64,000 bases of DNA from Hybos culiciformis (taxonomy: Eukaryota > Arthropoda > Insecta > Diptera > Hybotidae), in the NCBI GenBank assembly GCA_964007475.1, contig OZ023273.1, forward strand, positions 42,843,525 through 42,907,524, written 5' to 3'. Of this stretch, positions 48,358 to 59,956 are shown one piece after another (the stretch's first letter is position 1; every line of letters starts with the position of its first letter). Made by a program: the position numbers and the translations under genes. The notes under the pieces are model-generated. The model was given only the letters and a program-made list of their open reading frames with translations. It was not told the origin of the DNA and searched no databases.

Positions 48358-51300
48358 TTATCGTCCAGCAATTAACTCATCCGCAAATTTTCGAGCCATT
48401 GATATTAATATTGAATTTTGAGGTCCAGATATTGGTTTAGGTAAAACACTGGCATCTAAAACCCTAAGACCGGCCACTCCACGAACTCTGAAAAAATTAT
48501 TTAATATTAATTTTTTGAGTTAAAATTGTAAAAATATAATCAGTATATCAGTATCAGTATAGATAACCATAATCATTATTACTGCGGTTAAAATAAAATT
48601 AATATATTTTATGTAAAACATTAACGTAGGATTCATAAAAATTTGAACACCATAATAATCCTAGAAATGCTACATTTTTCTTTATTAAAATGAAGTTAAG
48701 TTAAGATGTAAAACAGAAAATTTAAATTAGGTATATTACTTATCAGTCGATTACCTTAAATTTTCATCAACTGGGCTCTCAGGATCTACACCCATTCTGC
48801 AAGACCCTAAAATTATTTCAGTAATAAATTTTATGCAATTTTTTTATATTTTAAATTAAATATGGTACCTGCTGGATGATGTGCTGATAACGCTACGTGC
48901 CTCATTACACATTCTAAATACTGATCACTTGGTTCATCTGTTTCAAAATCTCCAGTGAATGGTCCTAATTGTGAACATTGTTTTAATGTAGGCCAGTGAA
49001 TTTCAGGGCCTAATATTTTAAAAGATTCCGATCTAATAACTTTGACTGCTGTTCTAATAGCACGTATTAAACACTGAACATCATTAATAGAATGAAGAAA
49101 GTTTGGATCTATTATTGGATCATAGTTATTTTTATTTATTCTAACTGTACCACGGCTCTCAACGCCATAACAAGTTGACAAGAGAACGAACCCTTCTTGA
49201 CTAGTATTGTATGTGAATGGAAATACTTGACGAAAATCATCAACTATAAAGTTTGATATCTTCATTAGAACACGTTCGTCCACCGTTCCAGTGCCAAATA
49301 AAATTGTGCCGTACGTATCATTTTTGGCATCAAAATTTCCAATGACACCAAAAGTGCTTAATACACTTTCAGTTGTAGTAAAAAATTTCCAAATTTCTTT
49401 GAAAGTCAATATTTTATCTACTGTCACACTGACTGGTTTTTTTATTGAAACATATAAGCTGTAAGGATAAAAAATATGTTGGGGTCGTTTCTATTCAACA
49501 TTATTAATAATTCAAACTAAGTACGTACTATTTATTTACTGGATGATTAAAGTTAAATTAGAACATTATATTATACTGAAACAAACTAATAAAATGCTAT
49601 TTTATAAGCTTAAAATTTTGATTGCATAACTATTGTTTTATACAAAAATATCAAATTAAAAATTCGAATTAATTTTTAATGAAATAAAAAATTAAATGAT
49701 ACTAAATATCTTGGTAAAAAAAAGTTTGATAACGGATACTAATGTTCTGCGGCATTCTATATATATACTTATATAGAGACTTACGGTAATGTTAATTGGT
49801 CGTTCAAATTTTCACCCACTTGAGGTGAATCTACAATAACTGGAATATTAGCTGATTCTAAAACTTTTTTTGGACCAATTCCAGATTTTTGGAGAATATT
49901 TGGTGTCTGATATGCTCCAGCACTTAAAATTATCTCATTAGAAACTTTAATTAAAATTTCAGTTGGCATTGGATCGGTATCGAGATATCTCGCTTCAACA
50001 AGTAATCCTACAGCACGTTTATCCTTGAATATAATTTTTTTAACAAATGCATTGGTGATAATTTTCATATTTTCAAATTCAAAACTTGGTCTTAAATACA
50101 ATTGATAAACATTTGATCGTAGACCATTGCTAATAGTTAATTCGGTACGATGAAAATTCAAATTTTTATCTACAAATTCAATTTTAGCTTTTTCGAAAAC
50201 TTCAGTTAATAAAGAGAAATTTTTGGGTAATTTCCAGATATTTAAATTTGATTGAATCTTCGATTTTCTTCTTAATTCTTGATAAATTGATTTTGAATAT
50301 TGACGATGTAAATACGGCTTCATTGATTCAAAATTCCAAGATTTTAGTCCTAATAGTTTCCATTGATCAAATTCACGTTTATTTCCAGGATAGTGCAACA
50401 TAAAATTCATTTGCGATGATCCTCCAAGACCTTTGCCTCTGGGTAAACATTGTTGCTAAAAATTAAAAATTAATTTTAAATTGCCTAAAAATTATCTTTC
50501 AATATCTTACCTGATTTTCAATTGATTTTGATGAAAAGTTTTGAGGCACTGTTAAAAATTTCCAATCATTTTCCCCTTTTTGGATAAAAGTTGAAAGCAT
50601 TGGTATTCGTGATAAAATGCCAAAAGTATGACCAGCTTCAATCAGTAATATAGAAGCATTTAATTTTTCAGACAAAACAGAAGCCAAAACAGAACCGCAA
50701 GTTCCAGCACCAACTAAAATAAAGATATCAGAAAATGCTTTTTATGCTTATGGATTAATTTAGGTTGAGAATATTCCGAATTTAAAATATAAGATTGAAT
50801 TTTCTTATTGTATAAGTTTTTGGAGATCAACAAATGAAAAATAGATACAGGTACCTATACTTAACTACCGTAAATGATGGTATAAAAAAGGGATAACATT
50901 TATGTAGGAACCAATATAGAGGTAAATTTTAAAATTATTTTTAAAATCGTAATTAAACTAGTAATATAAGTCATACTTTCGAATTAATAATTTTAGATAA
51001 AATTCGATTGATAAAACAAGGTATTAAAAAATGACTTGCTATTAAGTTCATTTTGTTATTTGTTTTTTTTATTTTACGTTTATTAATTGAACATTTTTGA
51101 GCGTAAAATATCGCAAACCTTTTGTGAAGAACCACCTACATTTTGTATTGCCATTTTCACGTCAAGATTAAGACTATATGATTTCGGGTTTGGAAGTTAG
51201 AGGCTCTCAATCTGCCAAGGGTCGAAATAATTTTCGTATAAAATATATATTAATTATATTTTTTTTTTGAAAAACTAAATGGATTCTGATGAATATTAGT

Positions 51301-51749
51301 ACGTTGTGTAGATAATGTCGCTTATAGGAATTAATAAAATGGATCAGAGTCTGGATATCCAATAAACTTTTTATATTTGTATAATATAGTTTATGACTAA
51401 ATGTACAGATATAATGGTATTTAAGGAACCTAACAAATATGATTGGCTCCTGGTTGTGACCAAGGTACCTTAAAACCAAAGTACTTTAAACCGATATGTT
51501 GAAACGGACCCATAGGTGAGTGTTTTCATTTATGAGGTACTGTTTTATATATTTTTTAATTGTTATAATTTTAAGCAAACAATTTTATTAAAATAAGCAA
51601 AAGATTCTTACCAATAACGTAATCAAATGGTAAACTTAAATCATATCTTGATGTAATTAAATTTGGAATTTTCTCATAGAAAAAAGTATACCAAACTAAT
51701 GGTACTAAACTTAAAAATCCAATGAATATAGATATAATTGTAATTCGTT
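48358..51749 (-). CDS. GMC-family FAD oxidoreductase (first exon missing)
   Basis: Six exons found: 51749-51612, 50713-50511, 50455-49785, 49458-48869, 48806-48755 and 48487-48358, giving about 594 residues in consistent phase. The first exon begins with two bases of a split codon (phase 1), so a short start exon lies upstream and was not located. Order of features: hydrophobic segment (TIISIFIGFLSLVPLVWYTF) likely a signal or anchor; FAD-binding DYVIVGAGTCGS; GMC signature 1 (GKGLGGSSQMNFML); signature 2 (SAGAYQTPNILQKSGIGP); catalytic-region HHPAGSCRMG; C-terminal LRVLDASVLPKPISG. Insect GMC enzymes include glucose dehydrogenase, ecdysone oxidase and many of unknown substrate; this one most resembles the glucose-dehydrogenase-like group. 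The common N-A/T-P of the C-terminal block reads GPQNS here, a mild deviation. Confidence 0.88.
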
Positions 51750-53067
51750 CTAAAAAAAATAGTTGTTATTGAAATGAGTATTATTAAAAAATTTAAAATT
51801 AGGTAGGTATATTACTTTTAATAAAAAATTTCATTTTTAATAAATTTATTGGAAGTATTTCATTGCAAAATATCAAATTGAAATTGAAAAATTAACTAAG
51901 AGAAATGTGGGACAGTGAATAATTTTGAATACTAGAAATATTTAGTAGCTTTAAAAATATACTTAATCCTATTAGTTAGAAGCTTTTAAAACACTTTCTC
52001 CCCTTTGGAACAAAAAAAAAATGTTTGTTTTCATTAAAAACTTTTATCATATTCAACAAGTGGATTTTTTAAGGTTATTCCAAAATTAATAATATATCGT
52101 AAATTCATTGCTGTCCTTCATTGTTGTCATTGCATTACATGGTGTACTTATTCAATTTAATTATATGTTCATATTGTTCATATACAAATTTTAAATCATA
52201 ACACTGCATTAAGCTATAAAAAACGGGCGATATAATAGAAAATTTATTGACAAAATCTTATAAAATTCAAACTAGATGTCGGTTTGAAAATTCTGCTGAT
52301 TATTTGCTTATCAGATTATGTTTGTAGATATCATGTATGTACTGTAAGCTCTATAAGTATTTTATTTTCAATTAAATACGAATCGAATGAGTCTCATTAA
52401 GTATAACTACATTTTTTGAAAATTTTAAACCACACATCTGATTTTTTTTTTCAGAAAATTAAAAATATACCTTAACAAAATGATGAAATTTATAAATTAA
52501 ATTACCTTTTTATACATTTGACTTATTGTCAACAAGTGAAAGCAATTTCATAAAATTGTTTAACAGGGTGAATTGACTTTGTTGTATGTTTTAGAGAGGC
52601 AATCATTAAAATATAGGATGGTAACAATGTAGTTTTATTTAAAAGTTAATAAAAAAATACATGTATATGTAGTAAAAGCACGACTATGAATTTTAAAATT
52701 CTACTTTTTTTTTTTGTTCTTTTCAAATATTTGAATGGGAATTATTTCTAAAGAAAATTAATTGTTTGTTTAATTGAAGCAATAAACTTGATAACTGTTA
52801 AATGATCGAATATAGACATCTTTAAGAACTATAAGCTTCCCACATTTACAAGTACATACATATTAATGTAGATAAGTGCATAACATAATAATGTTAGAAA
52901 ATTCTATGTTTAACAACGCTAACCATTAAATTTATTGCGAATTTTATCATTACATAATTAAAAAAAAAAAAAAAAATGACACAATAATAATGAAATTTAT
53001 TTAAATGATTTGTATTTTAATTTTAGTTTCAAATTTTAAACAATGCAATTTGTTTAAATTAATAATT
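51750..53067. other. Spacer between GMC gene and RSL24D1
   Basis: 1.3 kb, AT-rich. It should contain the missing first exon of the GMC gene. Candidate short ATG-to-GT segments exist (for example near 52010-52050) but none is convincing. No repeats with defined ends. Confidence 0.45.
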
Positions 53068-54595
53068 CTAGGTTTCAGCTAGCATTTCTAAATCAGCATC
53101 CATGCCCCGTTCTTCAAGTTTCTTTTCAAGTTCTCTAGCATCCACATAAGTAATTTTCTCTTCTTCTTCAGTTTCCATTAGGGCAGCTTCTTCTTCTGCT
53201 TCTTTGGCCCGACGTTCTTTTAATCCAGCTGCAGGCGATCTTATAAGAGCAATATTTCTTTGAACATCTTTAACATCCATTTGTATTTCAACTTCGCGAC
53301 CCTTTCGTAATCGTTGCATAACAAAATGACCTTGCCGTTTCTCTTTAATTGCATTTGCTCGTCGCATTCCATCCATAGTTTTTTGCCACAATTCTCTGTT
53401 ATATTTAATTGGTACATTGCGGCGTTTTTCGAACTCAAAACTAGGATCAACTGTTAACTCTTTACCAGCAGTCTTGCGAGAAGCTTTGGTCCATTTAACT
53501 TTACGTGGATTCTTCTTCTTTTTGAATGCTTTGTGACATTTCCCTCTGCAAAATTTGAAAATCTATAAAGAGAAGAAATACCTAATTGAAAATGAGTTCG
53601 ATATATTTATAAACTACTTTTATTCGAATGAATGACATCAAAGATTTGATTCTGCCCATATGTAAGATTAATTAAGAATTTATAGGCATAGATACGTAGA
53701 TTGACATCGAAATTCGAAAATAATACTATGAAAATGGAAATTTCAAAAAAAAGGTAGTTTCGCAAATATCGTAAATATTAATTTTGAGTTATCATATGAT
53801 TATTCAGTTAAAAGATTAAGAAAAAAGATCAACTTCATTCTAGTAGAATCAGCTCATAATTTTATAAGATAGATAGTTACCTATGTTCGGAATGGAAATA
53901 ATTTAATATCAAGAGCAAACATTGAAAAGTAGGTAAACTGCAATTTAAGAACACATTTGGATTAAATATTAAGTTTTTATACTTTGGAAAATTATAACAA
54001 GAACATTACAATTTGAACATTATTGATAGTTTTTCTTTTGCTTGCACTAGGTAGGTACCTATATACTAAGTTTTTAACCAAAAAAATTAAAAAACGGACT
54101 AGGTATATGTTTTTATTAAATGTTCTACCGTCCGCCCAATGATTCGGACTAGGTTCTCAATTTCGATGAAAATTGTTATATTTGTACATACTTATATGGT
54201 TCATTAAGAATTTTGACCATAAATTAGTGTATTGGATGGATAGACGTCGATTAGAGAGAGGAACTTAAAAAAATGTCTCAAGGACTCGACTAACTAGGTA
54301 GATTTTAAAGAAAATTGTTATATTTGTACACATGAACAAATTGTATTGGTAGGTAATAATGATATTGAAGGGACTCTAATAAATACGATTGTGACCGAGT
54401 TAGGTAGTTTAATATTAAAGTAAGTATCTTAAACCGAAATGCTGAAAACGGTCCCATACTTCATCTATGAGATGAGGTAGGTAGGTATACCTGGTGTTCT
54501 ATATATTTTTTTACCTTGCAATCATTACGAACAAATTGTATTCCATGCCCGGGATATATTTTGCTAGAACAAAAATAACAAATTTCAATACGCAT
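53068..54595 (-). CDS. RSL24D1: Ribosome biogenesis protein RLP24 / RSL24D1
   Basis: Two exons, 54595-54515 and 53562-53068, encode 191 residues. N-terminal L24e-type zinc ribbon: [18 protein letters not shown] with Cys6 and Cys9, paired with Cys32 and Cys36 (FCRGKC). Then comes the basic [17 protein letters not shown] segment, the family block [18 protein letters not shown], and a longer acidic C-terminal extension than ribosomal L24 has. RLP24 occupies the eL24 site on pre-60S particles in the nucleolus and is exchanged for eL24 in the cytoplasm after the AAA ATPase removes it. The length and extended tail separate it from eL24 itself. The 952-bp intron carries TAGG microsatellites. Confidence 0.95.
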
Positions 54596-55164
54596 TTTAT
54601 TGCGTTCCTTTTTCTTCTATATTTTTAAACAATTTATTTTATTTTTTTACAATTATTAAAAAAATGGTAAAGAAAAAGATTTAACGCGTTAACTTTTTTA
54701 TTTTTAATATTTTTTAAAATAAATGTGAAATTTGAAATAATTAAAAAGTTCCATGCTTGTTTAAATGTCAAAGTAAAAAGGGAAGGGGGTAGTGAGTATT
54801 AGGAGTAAGCAAGAAAGAATTTAGAATACCGAAAAAAATGTAAACATGGAGAACAAACAATGTCAAAAATAAATTCGGAAACAAGAATTTTTTGTTTACC
54901 TACCAAAGTTATAAGTAAGGTATGCTTGCTTATGTAGTACATAAACCAGGTACGATGACGTAATCACCCCCAGTTTAATTACATATTTTATTTTTAATTT
55001 TTTTATTATTTGTTTTATTATATCTCAGTAACCCTTTTATAGTTTTTTAAGTTCCAGTTCTTTTTGAATAGGTAATTAAAAGTTGATTTGATGGTCATCT
55101 ACGGTTGGGCTACCTCAAAAATGCTAAAAAACGCACCGTTTTCGAGATATTTGCGAATAACTAA
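54596..55164. other. Upstream region of RSL24D1
   Basis: About 570 bp of AT-rich DNA upstream of RSL24D1, up to the nested transposon stack. No motif assigned. Confidence 0.4.
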
Positions 55165-55202
55165 AAAAGTACCACATTTGTACCGCATTAAGTGGTACCA
55201 TA

Positions 55203-56097
55203 AGGGGTTGGACATTTGTCCGCGATTTGTTTTTCTATCGCGGACATAAAAATAACATTTGTCCGCGATTCGAAATGTCTTTTGTCCGCCGCGGACAAAT
55301 GACATTTTCCAAAATGTCATTTGTCCGCGATTAAAATTAATCGCGGACAAATGACATTTTGCAAAATGACATTTGTTCGCTAAAAATTTAAAAAATCAAT
55401 CGCGGACAAATAATTTTTGCAAAATGACATTTGTCCGCTAAAAATTTAAAAAATCAATCGCGGACAAATGACATTTTGCAAAATGACATTTGTCCGCTAA
55501 AAATTCGAAATAGCAATCGCGGACAAATGACATTTTGCAAAATGACATTTGTCCGCTAAAAATTTGAGGCTAAACTGCAGATGACGTGAACCAATCAGAA
55601 TCGGTACAACGAAAGAGAGGTGGGGGGCGGCGGGCGGGCGGGTGGACTGGTGGTTGGTCAGTGAGATCTGCAAATCCCACTTACCAACCACCAGTCCACC
55701 CGCCCGCCCGCCGCCCCCCACCACTCTCTTTTTAAGGGGCAAATCGGGCAAAAAAAAAAAAAATTGCACATACAAAATGTATGAAGAATTTGGGGGGCCT
55801 CTACCCCTCTACCATTTTCCAACCTTCAGACGATTCTGAGTGGTTCACGTAATCTGCAGTATCTCCAAAATTGAAAAATCATTCGCGGACAAATGACATT
55901 TGTCCGCTAAAAAAACTGAAAAATCAATCGCGGACAAATGACATTTTTCAAAATGACATTTGTCCGCTAAAAATTAAAAATTTCAATCGCGGACAAATGA
56001 CATTTTGCAAAATGACATTTGTCCGCTAAAAATTCGAAAAATCAATCGCGGACAAATGACATTTTGCAAAATGACCCGTGGACAAAGTCTCGGCGCC
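55203..56097. mobile_element. Palindromic GCGGACAAATG element, amplified copy
   Basis: 895 bp flanked by a perfect 9-bp direct repeat, GGTACCATA (55194-55202 and 56098-56106). Starts AGGGGTTGGACATTTGTCC and ends in GGACAAAGTCTCGGCGCC, the inverted orientation of the copy at 32448. The body is about nine units of roughly 59 bp, each a near-perfect palindrome (GCGGACAAATGACATTTTG then CAAAATGACATTTGTCCGC) separated by an A/T spacer. A 300-bp fold-back element has landed inside. The 9-bp duplication points to a Mutator-like mode of insertion; no transposase frame is present. Confidence 0.85.
55567..55866. mobile_element. GC-rich fold-back element, copy 4
   Basis: Starts AGGCTAAACTGCAGATGACG and ends CACGTAATCTGCAGTATCTCC. 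The flanks AAATTTG and AAAATTG are near-identical 7-mers, consistent with the 7-bp duplication of copy 1. Its centre carries a strong hairpin of GGCGGGCGGGCGG and its complement. It interrupts one unit of the surrounding palindromic array, so it is younger than that array. Confidence 0.82.
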
Positions 56098-56345
56098 GGT
56101 ACCATATATTAAGAATATAGAAAGATTGTTAGATTCATACATAATTTTTTTCAGCATTTTTGGTATTTTTATGTGAAGGTGTTAGTAAAACTAAATAAAA
56201 TTATTTTCATATATTGATAATTAGACTGCGGATTTTATTTTGTTTTACTAACCATTCACATAAAAATACCAAAAATAATGTTGTATGAAGCTAAGAATCT
56301 TTCTGTATTCTTAACCTATGGTGGTACAAATATGGTCAGTTTGCA

Positions 56346-56954
56346 TTAACTCCATACCCCACTATTTAATAAATTCGCTGATTAAAAACACAAAATAAGG
56401 TTATCTTACCTGGAAAACCCAACAGCTTGTTCTATTTTTATTATTATTTTTCGTGAGCAATAATGTCAAATCAAAATGTCAGTCAATAATATTTCTTCTT
56501 TTGTCGACGTCGTGCTATCGAAATAAATGTCAAATTACAAATAAATAAAATATCTAATTTTTTTTTCATTAATTTATAATTAAAATTTAATACATTTAAT
56601 TTTAAATATTAATTATTGAAAATAATGAAAATAAATTAAAAAATATTAATATATAAAACAAAATCAATATTTGATTAAAAATAAATTTGTAAAATTAATT
56701 ATTTAACGAACGTGATTAATTACCTAGTTATATTTTATTTTTATTTAAAATTTTAAAACACTATTACTATAGTAATACTAAAGTCTTCTCTTATAAACGA
56801 CTTATACCTATATATTTGCCTAGGTACAAAATTATAAATTCAATTGGGGACACATTAATAGTATAATTATAAATATTATAATAAGTATAATATCTATATT
56901 TTAAATTAAATAATGATTTTAATAAGATGATTTAGTTTTTGTTGTCACAATTAA
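56346..56954. promoter_or_regulatory. Upstream region of CANT1
   Basis: About 610 bp of AT-rich DNA before the nucleotidase start codon, presumably with its promoter and 5' UTR. No specific site can be assigned. Confidence 0.35.
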
Positions 56955-58283
56955 ATGCGTGATAATTTTCCATTAACTTCATCCTCATCGACGCCAAATT
57001 TGATGATGCGAGATTGGCGAACAGCTCTTAGGTCACCACCACCTTATCGAATAGGCAATCGAACATTTCGTTTTAATTTTCATGTTGGTTTTCTGATATT
57101 ATCAGCCACCACTTTGGTATTATTATTTATTTATTTTAATCAAGGCTCAACATCGTCGTCAGATTTTGCTTCTTGGTCAGGACGAAAATATTCATTTGAA
57201 TCGTACAATTCAACGTATCCATTGACGCCATCAATTTTTACCAGAGGTGGTGTTCACACTTATCGAATAGGTTTAATTGCTGATTTAGATTTAAATTCAA
57301 AAATTAAAGATCAAGAAATATGGCGAAGCTTTTATAAGAGGGGACACTTGAGTTATACACCAGAGAAGGCATTGATCACAATAAATTGGGATGATGGAGA
57401 ACCATTCGAGTTACAATCAAGTTATTCTCTTAAAGGACGAGGAATGGAATTATCTGAATTGGTAATAAGATTTTAGTTTTATAATAATATATTATTTAGG
57501 GTTCAAATATTTATTAACTTAAAGGTTACATTCAATGGTCATTTGTTAACGTTTGACGATCGCACAGGCTTAGTGTACGAAATTCAACTAGATAAAGTAT
57601 TCCCATGGTTAATTTTAACTGATGGCAATGGAAAAACGCAAAAAGGCTTTAAATCAGAATGGGCAACCGTAAAAGATCATCTTCTTTATGTTGGTTCGAT
57701 GGGGAAAGAATGGACAACAAGCCAAGGTGAATTTGTTAGTGAAGATCCGATGTGGGTTAAAGCTATAACACCTAATGGGGAAATTAAGCATTTAGATTTT
57801 TCTTCAAACTATAAAATTTTAAGGGAAGAAGTTGGAATAACTTGGCCTGGTTATTTAATTCATGAATCGGTAGTTTGGTCAGAACTAAACAGAAATTGGT
57901 ATTTTCTGCCAAGGCGATGTTCGACAGAAAAGTAATTTAGTTATTTTTCAAAATTGTATAAAATGTTTTGAAAATTCTCGTTTTTTTTTAGATACAACGA
58001 AACTAAAGATGAACAAATGGGTTGCAATGTATTAATTTCTTCTGATGAATATTTTAGCAAAATAAAAATAACGAAAATTGGTAAATTGAAACCAACACAT
58101 GGTTATTCCAGTTTTAAATTCATACCAAATACAGATGACAAATTAATATTAGCAATAAATACAGAAGAATTAAATGGAAAAACTTCGACATATCTAACAG
58201 TTTTTACAATAGAAGGGAACATATTATTAAATGAAATTAAAGTCTCTGATACAATAAAGTATGAAGGAATTGAGTTTATTTAA
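56955..58283 (+). CDS. CANT1: Soluble calcium-activated nucleotidase 1 (apyrase family)
   Basis: Three exons, 56955-57461, 57525-57931 and 57992-58283, encode 401 residues, the same length as the vertebrate enzyme. A cytosolic N-terminus is followed by one membrane segment (FHVGFLILSATTLVLLFIYF, about 41-60), giving a type II ER/Golgi topology. The lumenal five-bladed propeller shows the family blocks TYRIGLIADLD, GRGMELSELV, GNGKTQKGFKSEWATVKD, VGSMGKEW, PGYLIHESVVWS, NWYFLPRR, HGYSSFKFIP and the terminal YEGIEFI. The enzyme hydrolyses UDP and GDP with calcium and supports glycosylation in the secretory pathway. Blood-feeding insects use secreted relatives as salivary apyrases; the retained membrane anchor here argues for the housekeeping form. 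Introns are 63 and 60 bp. Confidence 0.95.
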
Positions 58284-59956
58284 AGAATCATGTGCCATTT
58301 GGAATAAACTTCAAAATATTATTTCGATTATACGCTCCGTTGTACTTACAAATTTTACTTTCTTGAGAAACGATTTTTTTTGTTTTTGTGAAATTACAAA
58401 AATTAACGAAATTTATTATATCAATTGTTTGAATTTTCTAAAAATTTGATTTTCTTCCACCGTCAAAAATAAGTTTGGCAAATAAACACAATTAAAAGGT
58501 TATAAAATACATATTATTAATATTATGTCATTTAGTTCTATGCAAATTTCTAAAAAAAAGCTGTGCAAATATAAGATATTAGGAGTGAAAAATACTTTTA
58601 ATTTGCTATTTATTTTATTTATATTTCTGCTTTTTAAATATAAATAACATATAAATTGAAAATATTTTTACTTTAAATTGACACATTAACATTGTGATAG
58701 AAGTGGAAAATCCCCATACACAATACACATCTCTTCTATAGTTTCTTCATTATAAGACGAAATATGTTCGTAAGATTATTGAGATATTTAATAAAATTCG
58801 AATTTGAATATGAGCTATGGACATGAAGAAACGAGCTGTTTTTCAATATGATGCTTCGATTTTTTTATAATATTAATTTTTCTTTCTTTCTATTAATGTA
58901 TTTTAAAATTTGTTGTATTAAAGATATAAAGACATTCTTACTTTTTAGTATCAGTTATTTAAATTATAGCCAAAATTTGTAAATAATTAATATTTCTTTC
59001 CAAAATTTAATACTACAAAATGATACAAAATAAAATGGCACTATAAAAGCTTTTTTAAAAATATGTTGTAAATTAATAATATAATGCAATTTTTATACAA
59101 AACTGTATATTTGTGATTTTTAGTAAATTATATTTATGATTCAAAATCAACAAAAAAAATGATTATAACTTCCACAGGAAATCCTCTTAACCCAGTATTC
59201 CATAATCCAGTAAGACGAAATCCAGTTAACCTATTTAGCAAAAAAATTAACATAATTTTCTTTTGAAGATAAGACGACAAAATTGGTACAAAAAACTATT
59301 TTCTTGCATCAAAAAAAAAAAAAAAAAGACAACCTATAAAAAAAATAAAAAAATTCATCATAAATGATGAGAGAGCCCCGCTTTCAATATTTGGATCTAA
59401 AATATTTGCGGAATTTTCACGGAAATACATTTTCAGCCTCTAGTCCGAGTTTTCTATTATCGATATCAATCTTCTCACATTTTCATCAGAATCTATTCCA
59501 AAATTTAAAAGAATATAATTTTTATATGAAAATAATTTAGACCCTTCGCCGGTTTGAAGCTTATAACTCCGTTATCCGAACAAGGAGAATCTCACTTTGA
59601 TTTGGCTGAAAATGAACGAGATTGCATGTATTTTACCATTTAAACGATCGAAATCGGCCAAATAGTTTAATAGTTAAAAGCATTGAAGTAAGCGACAGGG
59701 AGAAAGTGAAAACATATAACAGGATGTGCTTGATGAAAATGACCAATATTACAAAACCACTGGAAATTTAAAATTTCAATTTTTGGGCTAATATGAATTC
59801 GTAGACAAATTTGAATTTAATTTTGACCTAAAACATTAGAAAGTAATGTGTATGCAAAATGTAAAAAAACACTTTACTTATAAAATTATTAAAAATTATT
59901 TTATTTCAACGGATTGAATTATTACGATGTTACAAAATAGGTAAAAAATTTAATAT
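58284..59956. other. Spacer between convergent CANT1 and EXD2
   Basis: 1.67 kb. The first part is AT-rich 3' flank. At about 59370-59720 base composition is more even and the sequence looks like old repeat DNA, but no ends or coding motif can be defined. No RNA gene seen. Confidence 0.5.

Larger units (their letters stand above)
55165..56345. mobile_element. Outer inverted-repeat element hosting nested insertions
   Basis: Sequence at 56107-56202 (AAGAATATAGAAAGATT, then TTTTTGGTATTTTTATGTGA and TTAGTAAAAC) recurs inverted at about 56230-56310. Beyond the nested insertion, the left flank (ATTTGTACCGCATTAAGT at about 55176) resembles the reverse complement of the right flank at about 56318-56336 (ATTTGTACCACC). 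The arms therefore once formed a single fold-back element of about 280 bp, later split by the 895-bp insertion. The outer ends are approximate. Confidence 0.55.

Noticed and set aside
51207..51479. 90-codon minus-strand frame in the GMC intron
   Set aside because: No GMC motif, not in phase with neighbouring exons, and flanked by unbroken intron sequence.
55203..56097. CRISPR-like appearance of regularly spaced palindromic repeats
   Set aside because: Eukaryotic context, spacers are near-identical A/T linkers, and the array is bounded by a 9-bp target duplication, so it is a transposon body.
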